Shown here: piece by piece, positions 10,202 through 18,700 of the stretch
Layout: each line of letters begins with the position of its first letter
Position numbering within the stretch: the first letter of the stretch is position 1
Source of the DNA: Oscillospiraceae bacterium
GTDB taxonomy: Bacteria; Bacillota; Clostridia; Oscillospirales; CAG-272
Assembly: GCA_015064355.1 (NCBI GenBank)
Contig: SVSJ01000013.1
Coordinates: 1 to 61,704, forward strand
Length of the DNA: 61,704 bases
Direction: 5' to 3'
Made by a program: the position numbers and the translations under genes
The notes under the pieces: generated by a model
The model's input: the letters and a program-made list of their open reading frames with translations, nothing else
The model's database searches: none
What the model was told of the DNA's origin: nothing

Positions 10202-10867
10202 TCAATAGTAAATTGCGAAATGGAAGACATCGTCTTTGTTCCCCAAGAAAATACAATTCATATCCAGATTATGTTCGCCAATCAAATTAAGTAAAATCGG
10301 TTCGTATGCGCAATCGTAATTGTATATCAAATCTGTCGTATGTGTCGGGACTTTTGTTTTTCGCATAAACGGTAGGTATGCGATTCTTTCTTCGCTTACT
10401 ATAGGTTTATTTCCTTTACCAATACCCAACTGCAAATAGCGCGATATAGTATCAACACAGTTAAACCAACCTATGACAAACGCACGTTTATGCTTGAAGC
10501 CTTTTTCTATTTCTTCGGCAAGCCAATCAAAGTCTTTTTGATATTCAGACCATTCTTTACTGTTTGAATATGTGCCAACATTTGATTTCCAGTTTTTCAG
10601 GTATTTAATTTCAACTTTAAAATCCTTGGGCTCAACATATAAGTCATGATTTACCTTGCTTCCCTTTTTCTTTGTATCACCAACAGTATAATGAACCATT
10701 TGCTTAAATGGATAACCCAAACGTACAGTAATATCCATTTCATTGAACTTTTCATTAGCAATGATTTTTAACTGTTCACTAGAAAGGTTGCGGTACTGCT
10801 CATTTAATTCATCTATGGTATACAAACATGTAGATAAGAGGTATTGGCTAATAGATGGTTGTTTCAT
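10202..10867 (-). CDS. Hypothetical protein with a possible PD-(D/E)XK nuclease core
   Basis: 221 residues, AT-rich. Near residues 75-95 there is HDLYVEPKDFKVEIKYLKNW, which fits the D...(E)xK pattern of restriction-type nucleases (Asp in HDLY, Glu and Lys in VEIK). A W-rich middle and a C-terminal IFLGNKDDVFHFAIYY strand follow. I do not recognise a family. There is no methyltransferase beside it, so a classical restriction pair is not supported. It lies 36 nt upstream of the lipoprotein gene and may be cotranscribed with it. Confidence 0.6.
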   Translation of the reverse strand: MKQPSISQYLLSTCLYTIDELNEQYRNLSSEQLKIIANEKFNEMDITVRLGYPFKQMVHYTVGDTKKKGSKVNHDLYVEPKDFKVEIKYLKNWKSNVGTYSNSKEWSEYQKDFDWLAEEIEKGFKHKRAFVIGWFNCVDTISRYLQLGIGKGNKPIVSEERIAYLPFMRKTKVPTHTTDLIYNYDCAYEPILLNLIGEHNLDMNCIFLGNKDDVFHFAIYY

Positions 10868-11017
10868 TTCACTGCCTCCGTCTTGGCATTTATTTTATTA
10901 TATCATAACAACTCGACGTTTTCTATATTTATAATATATTTTTCCGAAATAACTATCAAGCATAATCTTTATCAAGACAATAATCATAATCAACAATTAT
11001 TCTTTTGGTAAACACAA

Positions 11018-11042
11018 AAGCCGCACCACTTAGGTACGGCTT
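11018..11042 (-). terminator. Terminator after the ABC ATPase gene
   Basis: AAGCCG...ACC pairs with GGT...CGGCTT (11018-11042). T-runs lie on both sides, so it may work in both directions. Confidence 0.75.
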
Positions 11043-11051
11043 GTTTTTTTA

Positions 11052-11813
11052 TTAATAGAAACCTTCGGTTTTCTTTCCTGCCTTGAGGTAATCTCTGTGT
11101 AGGGAGAGAACGCCGTTATCCATTCTGAAAATGCGGTCTGCGCGCTCCGCAATGGAAAGGTCGTGGGTAACCATTACAAGGGTCTGACCCATTTCCTCAC
11201 GGATCTTCAGAAGAAGCTTCAGAACCTCGTCCGCGTTCTGTCTGTCAAGGTTGCCAGTAGGCTCGTCAGCAAACAGAATATCGGGCATATTGATAAGGGC
11301 GCGGGCGATGGCAACTCTCTGCTGCTGACCACCGGAAAGCTCCGAGGGCAGGTGATGCAGACGGTCTGCAAGGCCAAGGGTCTCAACAAGGCGGCGCAGA
11401 TTTTCCTGATAGGAGAAATCGGGCTTGTTGCACATCATTGTGGGAATGAGAATGTTCTCAAGTGCAGTAAACTGGGGGATCAGATTATGTCTCTGGAACA
11501 CAAATCCCATTCTGAGACCGCGGAAACGGCTGAGCTCATCTGATTTCATAGCCGTAATATCGTTGCCGTGGATATACACGTGACCGGAATCGCATGAGTC
11601 AAGTCCCGCACAAATGTGGAGGAATGTACTCTTACCGGAACCCGACGCACCGATGATAGCCACGAATTCGCCGGGCTCCACCTTGATGCTTACGCGGTTT
11701 ACCGCAGTAATTACCGAGTCGTACTGTCTATAGTATTTTATGACGTTTTCCGTCTGAAGCATGAATTTTGCTTCTTCCTCCGCCATATTCATCTTTATCT
11801 CTTTTTTAGCCAT
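11052..11813 (-). CDS. ABC transporter ATP-binding protein (MacB/LolD/BceA type)
   Basis: 253 residues. Walker A is GASGSGKST (near residue 57), the Q-loop is FQRHNLIP, the signature is [15 protein letters not shown], Walker B is ILFADEPTG, and the H-loop His is in MVTHD. The [10 protein letters not shown] form is typical of ATPases paired with FtsX-type permeases, which drive periplasmic-side conformational work, peptide sensing or lipoprotein movement rather than plain import. The permease gene lies 32 nt upstream. The N-terminus has several in-frame Met codons and only a weak ribosome site, so the start is uncertain by a few residues. Confidence 0.92.
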   Translation of the reverse strand: MAKKEIKMNMAEEEAKFMLQTENVIKYYRQYDSVITAVNRVSIKVEPGEFVAIIGASGSGKSTFLHICAGLDSCDSGHVYIHGNDITAMKSDELSRFRGLRMGFVFQRHNLIPQFTALENILIPTMMCNKPDFSYQENLRRLVETLGLADRLHHLPSELSGGQQQRVAIARALINMPDILFADEPTGNLDRQNADEVLKLLLKIREEMGQTLVMVTHDLSIAERADRIFRMDNGVLSLHRDYLKAGKKTEGFY

Positions 11814-11845
11814 AAAAATTATCCGTACCTTTCTTTGTGTCGCCC

Positions 11846-14107
11846 TTATTCATCTCCGCCGTACTCGTTACCCGCTCCGCCGTTCTGAAGTGAGCGACGG
11901 CTCTTGAAATAACTCTTGTACGGTAAGTAAGCAGAGAAGAATCCGCAGGCCACTGACATAACCACGCTGGTAAGAATAGCATACCAGGGCATATAGAAGG
12001 AATATCTTACGTTTTCGTGTGTGATCATTGGCATTACGACGTTGTAGAAATAGAACAAAGCATAGCTGCCTATGTAGCTGAGGGCGATGGCAACTACCAA
12101 AGACATAACCGCGATCGAAAGTCCGCCCTGAACATAGATCTGACGGATCTCCGAGCCAACCGCACCAACAGACTGGAGAATGTTGAACTCCCGCTCTCTC
12201 TTTGAGTAGAACAGGGACTGGGAGAAGAACCAAACCAACGGAGATATGCACAGGATAAGGAGGGCGATCATTATGTAAAGCTCTCCGTAGTGCTTATCCT
12301 CGGTGATCTTTTTGTCAAGTGTGGTATCCATATTGGTAATATCAATACCGCCGTAGTAGTGACTCCAATCGCTAAGCTCGGTGGAAAGAACGTTGACACC
12401 GTCAATGGTGATCTCGGGATCTGCGTAGATCCACACGGTATCCATCTTGGGGTCTCTGTTTGTTATAGTCTTGTAGTCCTCGAAGTTCATGTAAATAGGA
12501 GTGCTGCCCGAGGGGATGTCGTGAAGAACCGCACCTACAGTGAACTCAACGTAGTCAAATCTGCAATATTTAAGCTGTTCTCTGATCAGGTTGTTTCCTG
12601 TACGTGTGGAGTCAACGGCGCGAACCTGACCGGTCTTGATTGCAACCTTGATACGGTCTCCTACCTGGAAGTCAAACTTCTGAACATTGGATATAGCGTC
12701 GCCAATTATTACGTATCCGGGCTTTGAGATGCAGTTGAGGTCACCTGTGTAACTGTATCCCTCAAGGACTTTGAGCTGCTCGTCATTCATGGCGTTGTAG
12801 CTGAACTGGTTAATAACACGCACGTCACGATTTTCCCGGTTGACTGTGGTTTCTATCAAGTGTGTGAAGCCGCCGAAAGGCTTAACGTCATCCTTATTAA
12901 CAATAACGTGGGATGCAATATTAACAGCCTCAACGGTGTTTCCGCGAACCTGAACCGCACGGACTCCGTTCATTTCGTAAAGCTCTTTGCCAAATTCTTC
13001 GTCGTACTCGTATCCCGATTCCTTGAAATCAATGGCAAACTGTGCTCTCGGATAGTTCAGGTCTGTTGCGTAGATCTCGGACATATAAAGGCCCATAATA
13101 AACAAGGCACAGAACACGATAGCTGTTGTAAGAAGCTGGACCACGTGTTTTCTGAATCTCCAAAGGGAGTAGAACTCGTATCTTGTGGGGAATTTCTCAC
13201 CGAAAATGCTGAGAGATGCGCGGGGAGAGGTTACAAGGTTGGAGTTATCTTCAGTTACGATAAGGGTCATAGGGTCCTTTATTGCAATCAGCTTCATAGG
13301 AGTCCATACTGATGCCACAATAACCACAAGGGTGAAAAGGAACACCTTAAGGATGGACCAGCCGCTGAATACAAATGCAGCTCCGGATCCCTTGAAAATA
13401 AGGAACGAAATAACCGTAGACACGGCGTATGTCGGAATAAAGGTTACAACAAGGATAATAAACAATTCCCAGAAGGCCGTGCTGAAGAGCATTTTGAAGT
13501 CTGCTCCAAAGGTGAGATAGATACCGTACTGGAATTTGTACTGATTAAGTCTGATGTTGTAAAGGGATGTGAGCAGGAAAATACACAGCGCCAGAAGAAG
13601 AACCGTAATGAACACAAACACTGCTCGGTTGGCACGAACATTGTCCTCAAAGGTCATAAGGGGAGTTTCATATTTATTGTACTCTCCCAGTTCCTCAAGT
13701 GTCGGCTCGTACTTGATCTTGAACCTCTTTACGGTCTTATCAAGATCATCCTTGATAAATCTGATGTAAATATCGTATGCTTCGTCATCAATAACAGCGT
13801 CGTAATATGAATCGCAACGGACGATCTCAAATATACGGTCGCTTTTGAAAACCTCGTTTGCGCCCTCGTTAAGCACGCGAAGCTGATTACTGTTGGCTCC
13901 CATAAACGCCATATGATAATTGTACTGCTCGGTTACGTGAGCATATTCTACGTCATTGTTGTTGTCGTTTGAAACAGACATCATACCAAACAGAAGCTGT
14001 ACAATGATTACGGCAACGAAGAAGCAAAGATATTGCTTGAAGTTGAAGAACACCGATTTCCAGGCGATCTTTATACTCCTACCCAAATATTCAAGTATTT
14101 TTTCCAA
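11846..14107 (-). CDS. FtsX-like ABC transporter permease
   Basis: 753 residues with about eight membrane helices in two halves. Each half is one helix, an extracytoplasmic domain, then three helices; the second outer domain is near residues 345-600. The C-terminal FtsX motif region (IALLILCISPLVWFFSQSLF...EFNILQSVGAVGSEIRQIY) is clear. It works with the ATPase downstream as a MacB-like exporter or sensor. The apparent start is a TTG without a good ribosome site next to it. A GGGGAGGA lies about 28 nt upstream beyond a small CGCG hairpin, so initiation may be weak or structure-dependent. Confidence 0.88.
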   Translation of the reverse strand: MEKILEYLGRSIKIAWKSVFFNFKQYLCFFVAVIIVQLLFGMMSVSNDNNNDVEYAHVTEQYNYHMAFMGANSNQLRVLNEGANEVFKSDRIFEIVRCDSYYDAVIDDEAYDIYIRFIKDDLDKTVKRFKIKYEPTLEELGEYNKYETPLMTFEDNVRANRAVFVFITVLLLALCIFLLTSLYNIRLNQYKFQYGIYLTFGADFKMLFSTAFWELFIILVVTFIPTYAVSTVISFLIFKGSGAAFVFSGWSILKVFLFTLVVIVASVWTPMKLIAIKDPMTLIVTEDNSNLVTSPRASLSIFGEKFPTRYEFYSLWRFRKHVVQLLTTAIVFCALFIMGLYMSEIYATDLNYPRAQFAIDFKESGYEYDEEFGKELYEMNGVRAVQVRGNTVEAVNIASHVIVNKDDVKPFGGFTHLIETTVNRENRDVRVINQFSYNAMNDEQLKVLEGYSYTGDLNCISKPGYVIIGDAISNVQKFDFQVGDRIKVAIKTGQVRAVDSTRTGNNLIREQLKYCRFDYVEFTVGAVLHDIPSGSTPIYMNFEDYKTITNRDPKMDTVWIYADPEITIDGVNVLSTELSDWSHYYGGIDITNMDTTLDKKITEDKHYGELYIMIALLILCISPLVWFFSQSLFYSKREREFNILQSVGAVGSEIRQIYVQGGLSIAVMSLVVAIALSYIGSYALFYFYNVVMPMITHENVRYSFYMPWYAILTSVVMSVACGFFSAYLPYKSYFKSRRSLQNGGAGNEYGGDE

Positions 14108-14230
14108 AGCTCAAACAACGCGACTGTCCGCGCTATCCTCCCCTGATAAATTTATTTACATTTGTAGCTAATGCATATCCATATCAGGAAAATTATATCA
14201 CAAATCATTTTAGATTTAAATGGCATTTTT

Positions 14231-14297
14231 GAAAATTTGCAAAAATTGTGGTTACTTTTGTAGTAGAAATTTCGGCCGAAATTTTGTGCAAATTTTC
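14231..14297. promoter_or_regulatory. Nested palindromes between divergent genes
   Basis: AAATTTCGGCCGAAATTT (14267-14284) is a perfect 18-bp palindrome. It is flanked by GAAAATTTGC (14231-14240) and its exact reverse complement GCAAATTTTC (14288-14297). It sits between the FtsX permease gene and the MerR-like gene and looks like operator DNA for a dimeric regulator. The rest of the 305-bp gap holds promoter-like AT-rich sequence only. Confidence 0.5.
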
Positions 14298-14339
14298 TAA
14301 AACCTGGTGCTTGCCTTGAAAAATCCGCATTTTTTCAAG

Positions 14340-14368
14340 TTGAATTTCTGCAAGTTCGGGGTTACAAT
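14340..14368 (+). promoter_or_regulatory. Promoter of the MerR-like gene
   Basis: TTGAAT (14340-14345), 17-nt spacer, TACAAT (14363-14368). A second TATAAT overlaps 3 nt further on. Confidence 0.55.
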
Positions 14369-14412
14369 ATAATCAGAAGAAACAAAGCCCCCACCCTGAA
14401 AGGAAAGATATT

Positions 14413-14844
14413 ATGGAAAAGTATTCAATCAACGATCTTGTGGAAATGACAGGTCTAACCGACCGCACACTGCGCAACTATATTAAAAGCGGACTGCTAC
14501 GGGGAGAAAAGATCGACGGAGTCTGGCAGTTTACCGCTGAAGATTACGGCGCATTCATCAGCGACAAAAATGTCATCCCTTCCCTGCGAGCAAAAAAGAA
14601 CGGCGTGGTATACGATTTCTTGCTGAACGACAAGAAAAAGGAAGCCGAGGCATGCTCTATTCTTGATTTCCCGGCAGATCTGGCAGAGGCCATGGCGATA
14701 TCCGCTTACTTCTGCGACGCTGTGAACAAGTCAGACAAAAAGCTAAAAATGAACTTTGAGCACCGCGGCAACAATGCCCGTGTGATCATCAGCGGAGACG
14801 CCGCCGGGGTTTGGAAGATAATCAGCGGATTCTACTCAAAATGA
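14413..14844 (+). CDS. MerR-type helix-turn-helix protein
   Basis: 143 residues. The N-terminal 50 residues form a MerR-like winged helix (YSINDLVEMTGLTDRTLRNYIKSGLL), where recognition helix and wing are readable. The C-terminal 80 residues are an unrecognised alpha/beta domain (NFEHRGNNARVIISGDAAGVWKII), possibly for dimerisation or ligand sensing. GAAAGGAAAG precedes the ATG. It is divergent from the FtsX/ABC pair, so it is the likely regulator of that transporter; this is inference from position and from the palindromes between them. Confidence 0.75.
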   Translation: MEKYSINDLVEMTGLTDRTLRNYIKSGLLRGEKIDGVWQFTAEDYGAFISDKNVIPSLRAKKNGVVYDFLLNDKKKEAEACSILDFPADLAEAMAISAYFCDAVNKSDKKLKMNFEHRGNNARVIISGDAAGVWKIISGFYSK

Positions 14845-14864
14845 AAACCCCACGCAAGGTGGGG
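14844..14864 (-). terminator. Terminator of the XRE regulator gene
   Basis: CCCCAC (14848-14853) pairs with GTGGGG (14859-14864). The minus-strand T-rich tail overlaps the stop codon of the convergent gene. Confidence 0.55.
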
Positions 14865-14880
14865 CGAGAAGGATTTGTAT

Positions 14881-15693
14881 CTATTTTATCCAAAGATTAT
14901 TATATGAACCTCGATAATTAAAATAATGCTGTTCGTTTTCATCAATTAATCTTGCAATTTTCAAGATCATTAACATATACATAATGCATTCATCGGAGTT
15001 AAGTGAATACATACGTACAGAAATGTTTTCATCGAGCATAACTTCGGTAGACTGATTAACATGAATTTCCGTTAACATTTCAAGAGCAAGTGCCGCTTCT
15101 TCAGTAGAAATATCACATTTTTTGGCCGCATACGCTGCTGTAAGAGGCTTTGTCATGTTATCCATTTCATAGGCAAAAACACGTCTCACAGCTGTATTTG
15201 ACAAAACCTCAAGCACGCGGCCTATTCCATCTTGAATAAGCTCGTCGGCATTTGCTTTTCCTCTGTGCAAAAGTCCTATTTCCGCTGTAGCGATCACAGC
15301 TCCTCTTTTGTTTGAAAAAGTTGCTGTTTTAACTTGACGGTTTTCTGCCAGATAGGCTTTCATCCTCTCTTTTTCTGTTTCAATGTCCTTTCCCTCTACA
15401 CTCTCCACCCAACCACGTTGCGTAAGGTCAATAACAGCATCGTACAACATTTCGGGAATGTCATCATAATCAATTATCTGACATTTTTCCGTTAGTTTTC
15501 TGCCGCCGTACAGTTCGTCCACGGTAATATCAAAACATCCGGCAATTATTGGGAGAAGCATTATATCAGGCATTGTTACCTCATTTTCCCACTTGGAAAT
15601 TGTTTGGGAAGATACGCCAAGAATATCGGCAAGTTGCTCCTGTGTCATTCCTCTGTTTTTTCTTAAATCTGCAATGTTTTTTCCAATCGTCAT
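14881..15693 (-). CDS. XRE-family transcriptional regulator with C-terminal sensor-like region
   Basis: 270 residues. The N-terminal 65 form a complete Cro/C1-type HTH (IADLRKNRGMTQEQLADILG, then SSQTISKWENEVTMPD), followed by FDITVDELYGG, the usual end of this domain in Bacillota. The C-terminal 200 residues are mostly helical and unrecognised. They include a winged-helix-like stretch (ISTEEAALALEMLTEIHV) that may bind DNA or dimerise. Both its neighbours are read independently of it. Targets unknown. Confidence 0.82.
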   Translation of the reverse strand: MTIGKNIADLRKNRGMTQEQLADILGVSSQTISKWENEVTMPDIMLLPIIAGCFDITVDELYGGRKLTEKCQIIDYDDIPEMLYDAVIDLTQRGWVESVEGKDIETEKERMKAYLAENRQVKTATFSNKRGAVIATAEIGLLHRGKANADELIQDGIGRVLEVLSNTAVRRVFAYEMDNMTKPLTAAYAAKKCDISTEEAALALEMLTEIHVNQSTEVMLDENISVRMYSLNSDECIMYMLMILKIARLIDENEQHYFNYRGSYNNLWIK

Positions 15694-15873
15694 ATAAAAT
15701 GCTCCTTATTTCTTCATTCCGGATCCGTCTGATATAATTATACCCCCAAAAGCCAGGAAAAACAATAACGTATATGGAGACCATATATCCAAAACAGAAT
15801 AGTCGATCTCTGCACGCAAAAGCCACCCTTCCGCCGCCTTGGGTGATCGTTTGCCCTAAAGATGCAATAAAAA

Positions 15874-15896
15874 AGAGCCGTGGTTCTCACGGTTCT
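15874..15896 (-). terminator. Terminator of the aro operon
   Basis: AGAGCCGTG (15874-15882) pairs with CACGGTTCT (15888-15896) with one G-U. The minus strand continues into six Ts, and the stem ends 10 nt after the aroQ stop. Confidence 0.85.
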
Positions 15897-15905
15897 TTCT
15901 TTTTG

Positions 15906-16343
15906 TTATTTACTCTCGAGATGCTTTTTCAGCTTCAAAATTGCCTGTCTGTATCCTTCAAATCCAAGACCGGCGATAGTTTCAACTGCTACGTATGATA
16001 CGAAAGAGTGCTGTCTGAACGCCTCGCGGGTGGAAATATCGGAGATATGTACTTCAAAGGTTGGTATGCTCACAGTTTTAAGAGCATCGAGAATGGCAAC
16101 GCTGGTGTGAGTGTACGCCGCAGGATTTATAACAATACCGTCGATCTTGCCGTAGGCCTCCTGGATCTTGTCAACGATTGCCCCCTCGTGATTTGACTGG
16201 AAGGTCTCGTATTCAACTCCTGCCTCGTGGCAAGCGGAATCAATAACTCCAAGCAGTGCCTCGTAATTCTGCGCACCGTAAATATGAGGTTCACGGATTC
16301 CGAGCATATTAAGATTCGGGCCGTTGATTATCAGAAATTTCAT
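15906..16343 (-). CDS. aroQ: 3-dehydroquinate dehydratase, type II
   Basis: 145 residues, the normal length. The N-terminal IINGPNLNMLGIREPHIYG carries the catalytic loop with its Arg and the active-site Tyr. INPAAYTHTSVAILDAL and FEVHISDISTREAFRQHS hold the catalytic His and the substrate ligands. It converts 3-dehydroquinate to 3-dehydroshikimate and acts as a dodecamer in the cytosol. It is the last gene of the aro operon, and its ATG overlaps the aroE/K stop codon (ATGA). Confidence 0.97.
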   Translation of the reverse strand: MKFLIINGPNLNMLGIREPHIYGAQNYEALLGVIDSACHEAGVEYETFQSNHEGAIVDKIQEAYGKIDGIVINPAAYTHTSVAILDALKTVSIPTFEVHISDISTREAFRQHSFVSYVAVETIAGLGFEGYRQAILKLKKHLESK

Positions 16344-17575
16344 AGTCCAACACTCTCCAATATTTTATTTGCGCTCTCTTCGGGAGTTTCCGAGAGCTCG
16401 ATCTCCAACTCTGCAGCATCCAAATAGAAAGGCAAGCGAGTTCTATATAGCTCCTCAAGGGAGTTTGCCTGGGAAACAGGGCGACCGTCCTTGGGGAGAT
16501 TGCCTATATCCCGTTTTATAAACACCGTAGTACTGTTTTGCCGGAGCAGTCTGCGGTTTTCTTCTTTTATAACTGTACCGCCGCCTGTTGCAATAACCAG
16601 CGCCGATCTCTTTGACACCTCTGCCAAAGCTTCCGTTTCAAGCTGGCGGAAATAGGTCTCGCCGTATTTTGCGAATATCTCCGGAATAGGCATTCCTGCA
16701 CGTTCAACTATAACCGCATCAAGGTCAACAAATTCCCTGCCGCACTTTCCTGCGATAACCTTGCCAACGGTACTTTTACCACAGCCCGGCATTCCCACCA
16801 AGGCGATGTTTTTCATTTGCATTTCAATCTTTGCGGTGATACGCGCGATCTCGCCGTCGTCGATTTTTGTGCCGGCAAAGTACTCCGACGCAGCTTTCGC
16901 CTGGGCAACAAGCATGGAAAGTCCGCCCGCGCACTTTATTCCACGCTCTTCTGCCTGAAGAAGTAATCGGGTCTTTGATGGGTTAAAGATTATATCCGCC
17001 ACGCCCAAGAGATTCGGGAAAAGGCCCAGTTCAACCGGGGACTGGCCATTGTTCGGGTACATTCCCACTGGGGTCGTATTAACGATCACATCAGCATCAG
17101 CGTGGAGATAAAGATTCGAGTAGTTGTTCTCGCCGCTGCGGGAAATAACTACCACTTCCCCGGCACCACGGTCGGAAAGGAGAGTACGTGCTGTGAGTGA
17201 GGCGCCGCCTGAACCGAGTACAAGCACTTTCTTTCCTTTTACATCAATTCCGGCAAGGTCAAGCATATAGCCAAAGCCGTAGTAGTCGGTGTTGTAACCC
17301 TTGAGCCTGCCGTCAGCGGTGTGTACGATAGTGTTTACCGATCCGATTCGGGCAGCTTCGGGGGAGACTTCGTCGAGATAAGGTATCACAGCTATCTTAT
17401 AAGGAATAGTCACGTTTGCACCGTGGAATTTATCGGAGCGAACAAAGTCTTCAAGCTCGTTTTCAAGAAGCTCGAAAAGCGAATAATCGTAATCCCCAAG
17501 CTCCGCGTGGATCTGGGGTGAGTAGCTGTGACCGAGAGTTTTGCCTATAAGGCCGCATTTCAGTTTTTCGCTCAT
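16340..17575 (-). CDS. aroE-aroK: Fused shikimate dehydrogenase-shikimate kinase
   Basis: 411 residues joining two enzymes. Residues 1-253 are AroE: GKTLGHSYSPQIHAEL binds shikimate, then NVTIPYK with the catalytic Lys, a NAD(P) loop LVLGSGGASLTA, and GLSMLVAQA. Residues 254-411 are AroK: Walker A GMPGCGKSTVGK, the DLDAVI acid residues, FRQLETEAL, ATGGGTVI, and the LID region with GRPVSQ. They catalyse consecutive steps, 3-dehydroshikimate to shikimate to shikimate 3-phosphate. There is no stop or shift between them. The AroK part starts MKNIALVG, which looks like its former start codon. It overlaps aroC by 4 nt. Confidence 0.95.
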   Translation of the reverse strand: MSEKLKCGLIGKTLGHSYSPQIHAELGDYDYSLFELLENELEDFVRSDKFHGANVTIPYKIAVIPYLDEVSPEAARIGSVNTIVHTADGRLKGYNTDYYGFGYMLDLAGIDVKGKKVLVLGSGGASLTARTLLSDRGAGEVVVISRSGENNYSNLYLHADADVIVNTTPVGMYPNNGQSPVELGLFPNLLGVADIIFNPSKTRLLLQAEERGIKCAGGLSMLVAQAKAASEYFAGTKIDDGEIARITAKIEMQMKNIALVGMPGCGKSTVGKVIAGKCGREFVDLDAVIVERAGMPIPEIFAKYGETYFRQLETEALAEVSKRSALVIATGGGTVIKEENRRLLRQNSTTVFIKRDIGNLPKDGRPVSQANSLEELYRTRLPFYLDAAELEIELSETPEESANKILESVGL

Positions 17576-18675
17576 TTTTCCATCTCCTCGGGGGATGTGC
17601 AGTCAAGAAGCGCATCGTAAACTGCAATAGCCGCCACAGCCTCAAACACAGGCACAGCACGCTGAACGATGCAGGGATCGTGACGTCCACCGACTGTCAG
17701 CTTTACGTTTTCCATAGTAGAAAGGTTAACCGAATCCTGCTCCTTGCCAATGGAGGGAGTAGGTTTAATCGCACCACGGAAGATAAGTGGCATTCCCGTT
17801 GTCATACCGCCGCAGATACCACCTGCGTTGTTTGTTTTTGTTTTTACTTCAGTTCCGTCTGTGTAGTATGGGTCGTTGTTCTCGCTTCCGAAAAGTCCTG
17901 CTGTAGCAAATCCTGCGCCAAACTCAACTCCTTTAACTGCAGGAATAGAGAACACAGCCTGCGCTATTCTGCTTTCCATACCGCAGAAAATATGCTCACC
18001 AATACCGACAGGCAATCCCAGGACAGCACATTCAACAACACCGCCGACAGAGTCAAGTTCTGCTTTTGCGGAGTCGATCTGCTCCTTCATCAGGTCCCCT
18101 GCTTCTTCGTTAATAACAGGAAAATCATGGGAAAGGACGGCTTCAAGATCGTCTCTGCTAACTGTCACAGGGTCAAATCTGTCATCGCACACGCCGTGAA
18201 TCGACTGAATGTGCGCACCGATATATATGCCGCGGCCGGCAAGCTCGTCTTTGAGAATACCGCCGATTACACACATAAGAGCGGTAAGTCTGCCGGAGAA
18301 ATGTCCGCCGCCACGAAGGTCAACCCGGCCGCGGGATTTCACGATTGCGGGGTAATCCGCGTGTGACGGGCGAGGAATATTTGTCAGATCAGCGTAATCT
18401 CCGGAGCGCATATTCTCGTTTCTGATAACCGCACGGAGTACTTCCCCGTTTGTCACCATGTTTTCGTCAATGCCCGACAGGAATAGCGGTCTGTCAGGCT
18501 CCCGTCTTCCGGTGGAAAATCGATTCTGCCCCGGAGCACGTCTCTGCATAAATCCAAGGAGCGACTCGTAGTCGATGGCGATTCCACGGGGCAGATTCTC
18601 CACGGTAAGACCGATCTCACTATCGTGGGAGCCGCCGTATATCTGAATATTCAAATTTTTGCCGTAGGACGTCAT
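17572..18675 (-). CDS. aroC: Chorismate synthase
   Basis: 367 residues. It starts with MTSYGKNLNIQIYGGSHDSEIG, the conserved FMN/EPSP-binding N-terminus. RRAPGQNRFSTGRREPD follows, then RPSHADYPA and a GGGHFSGRLTA segment. It eliminates phosphate from EPSP to give chorismate, using reduced FMN. It lies 25 nt after aroA and overlaps the fused aroE/K gene by ATGA, so translation is probably coupled. Confidence 0.96.
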   Translation of the reverse strand: MTSYGKNLNIQIYGGSHDSEIGLTVENLPRGIAIDYESLLGFMQRRAPGQNRFSTGRREPDRPLFLSGIDENMVTNGEVLRAVIRNENMRSGDYADLTNIPRPSHADYPAIVKSRGRVDLRGGGHFSGRLTALMCVIGGILKDELAGRGIYIGAHIQSIHGVCDDRFDPVTVSRDDLEAVLSHDFPVINEEAGDLMKEQIDSAKAELDSVGGVVECAVLGLPVGIGEHIFCGMESRIAQAVFSIPAVKGVEFGAGFATAGLFGSENNDPYYTDGTEVKTKTNNAGGICGGMTTGMPLIFRGAIKPTPSIGKEQDSVNLSTMENVKLTVGGRHDPCIVQRAVPVFEAVAAIAVYDALLDCTSPEEMEK

Positions 18676-18700
18676 CGTTATTACCTCGCTCGGTTAAATT

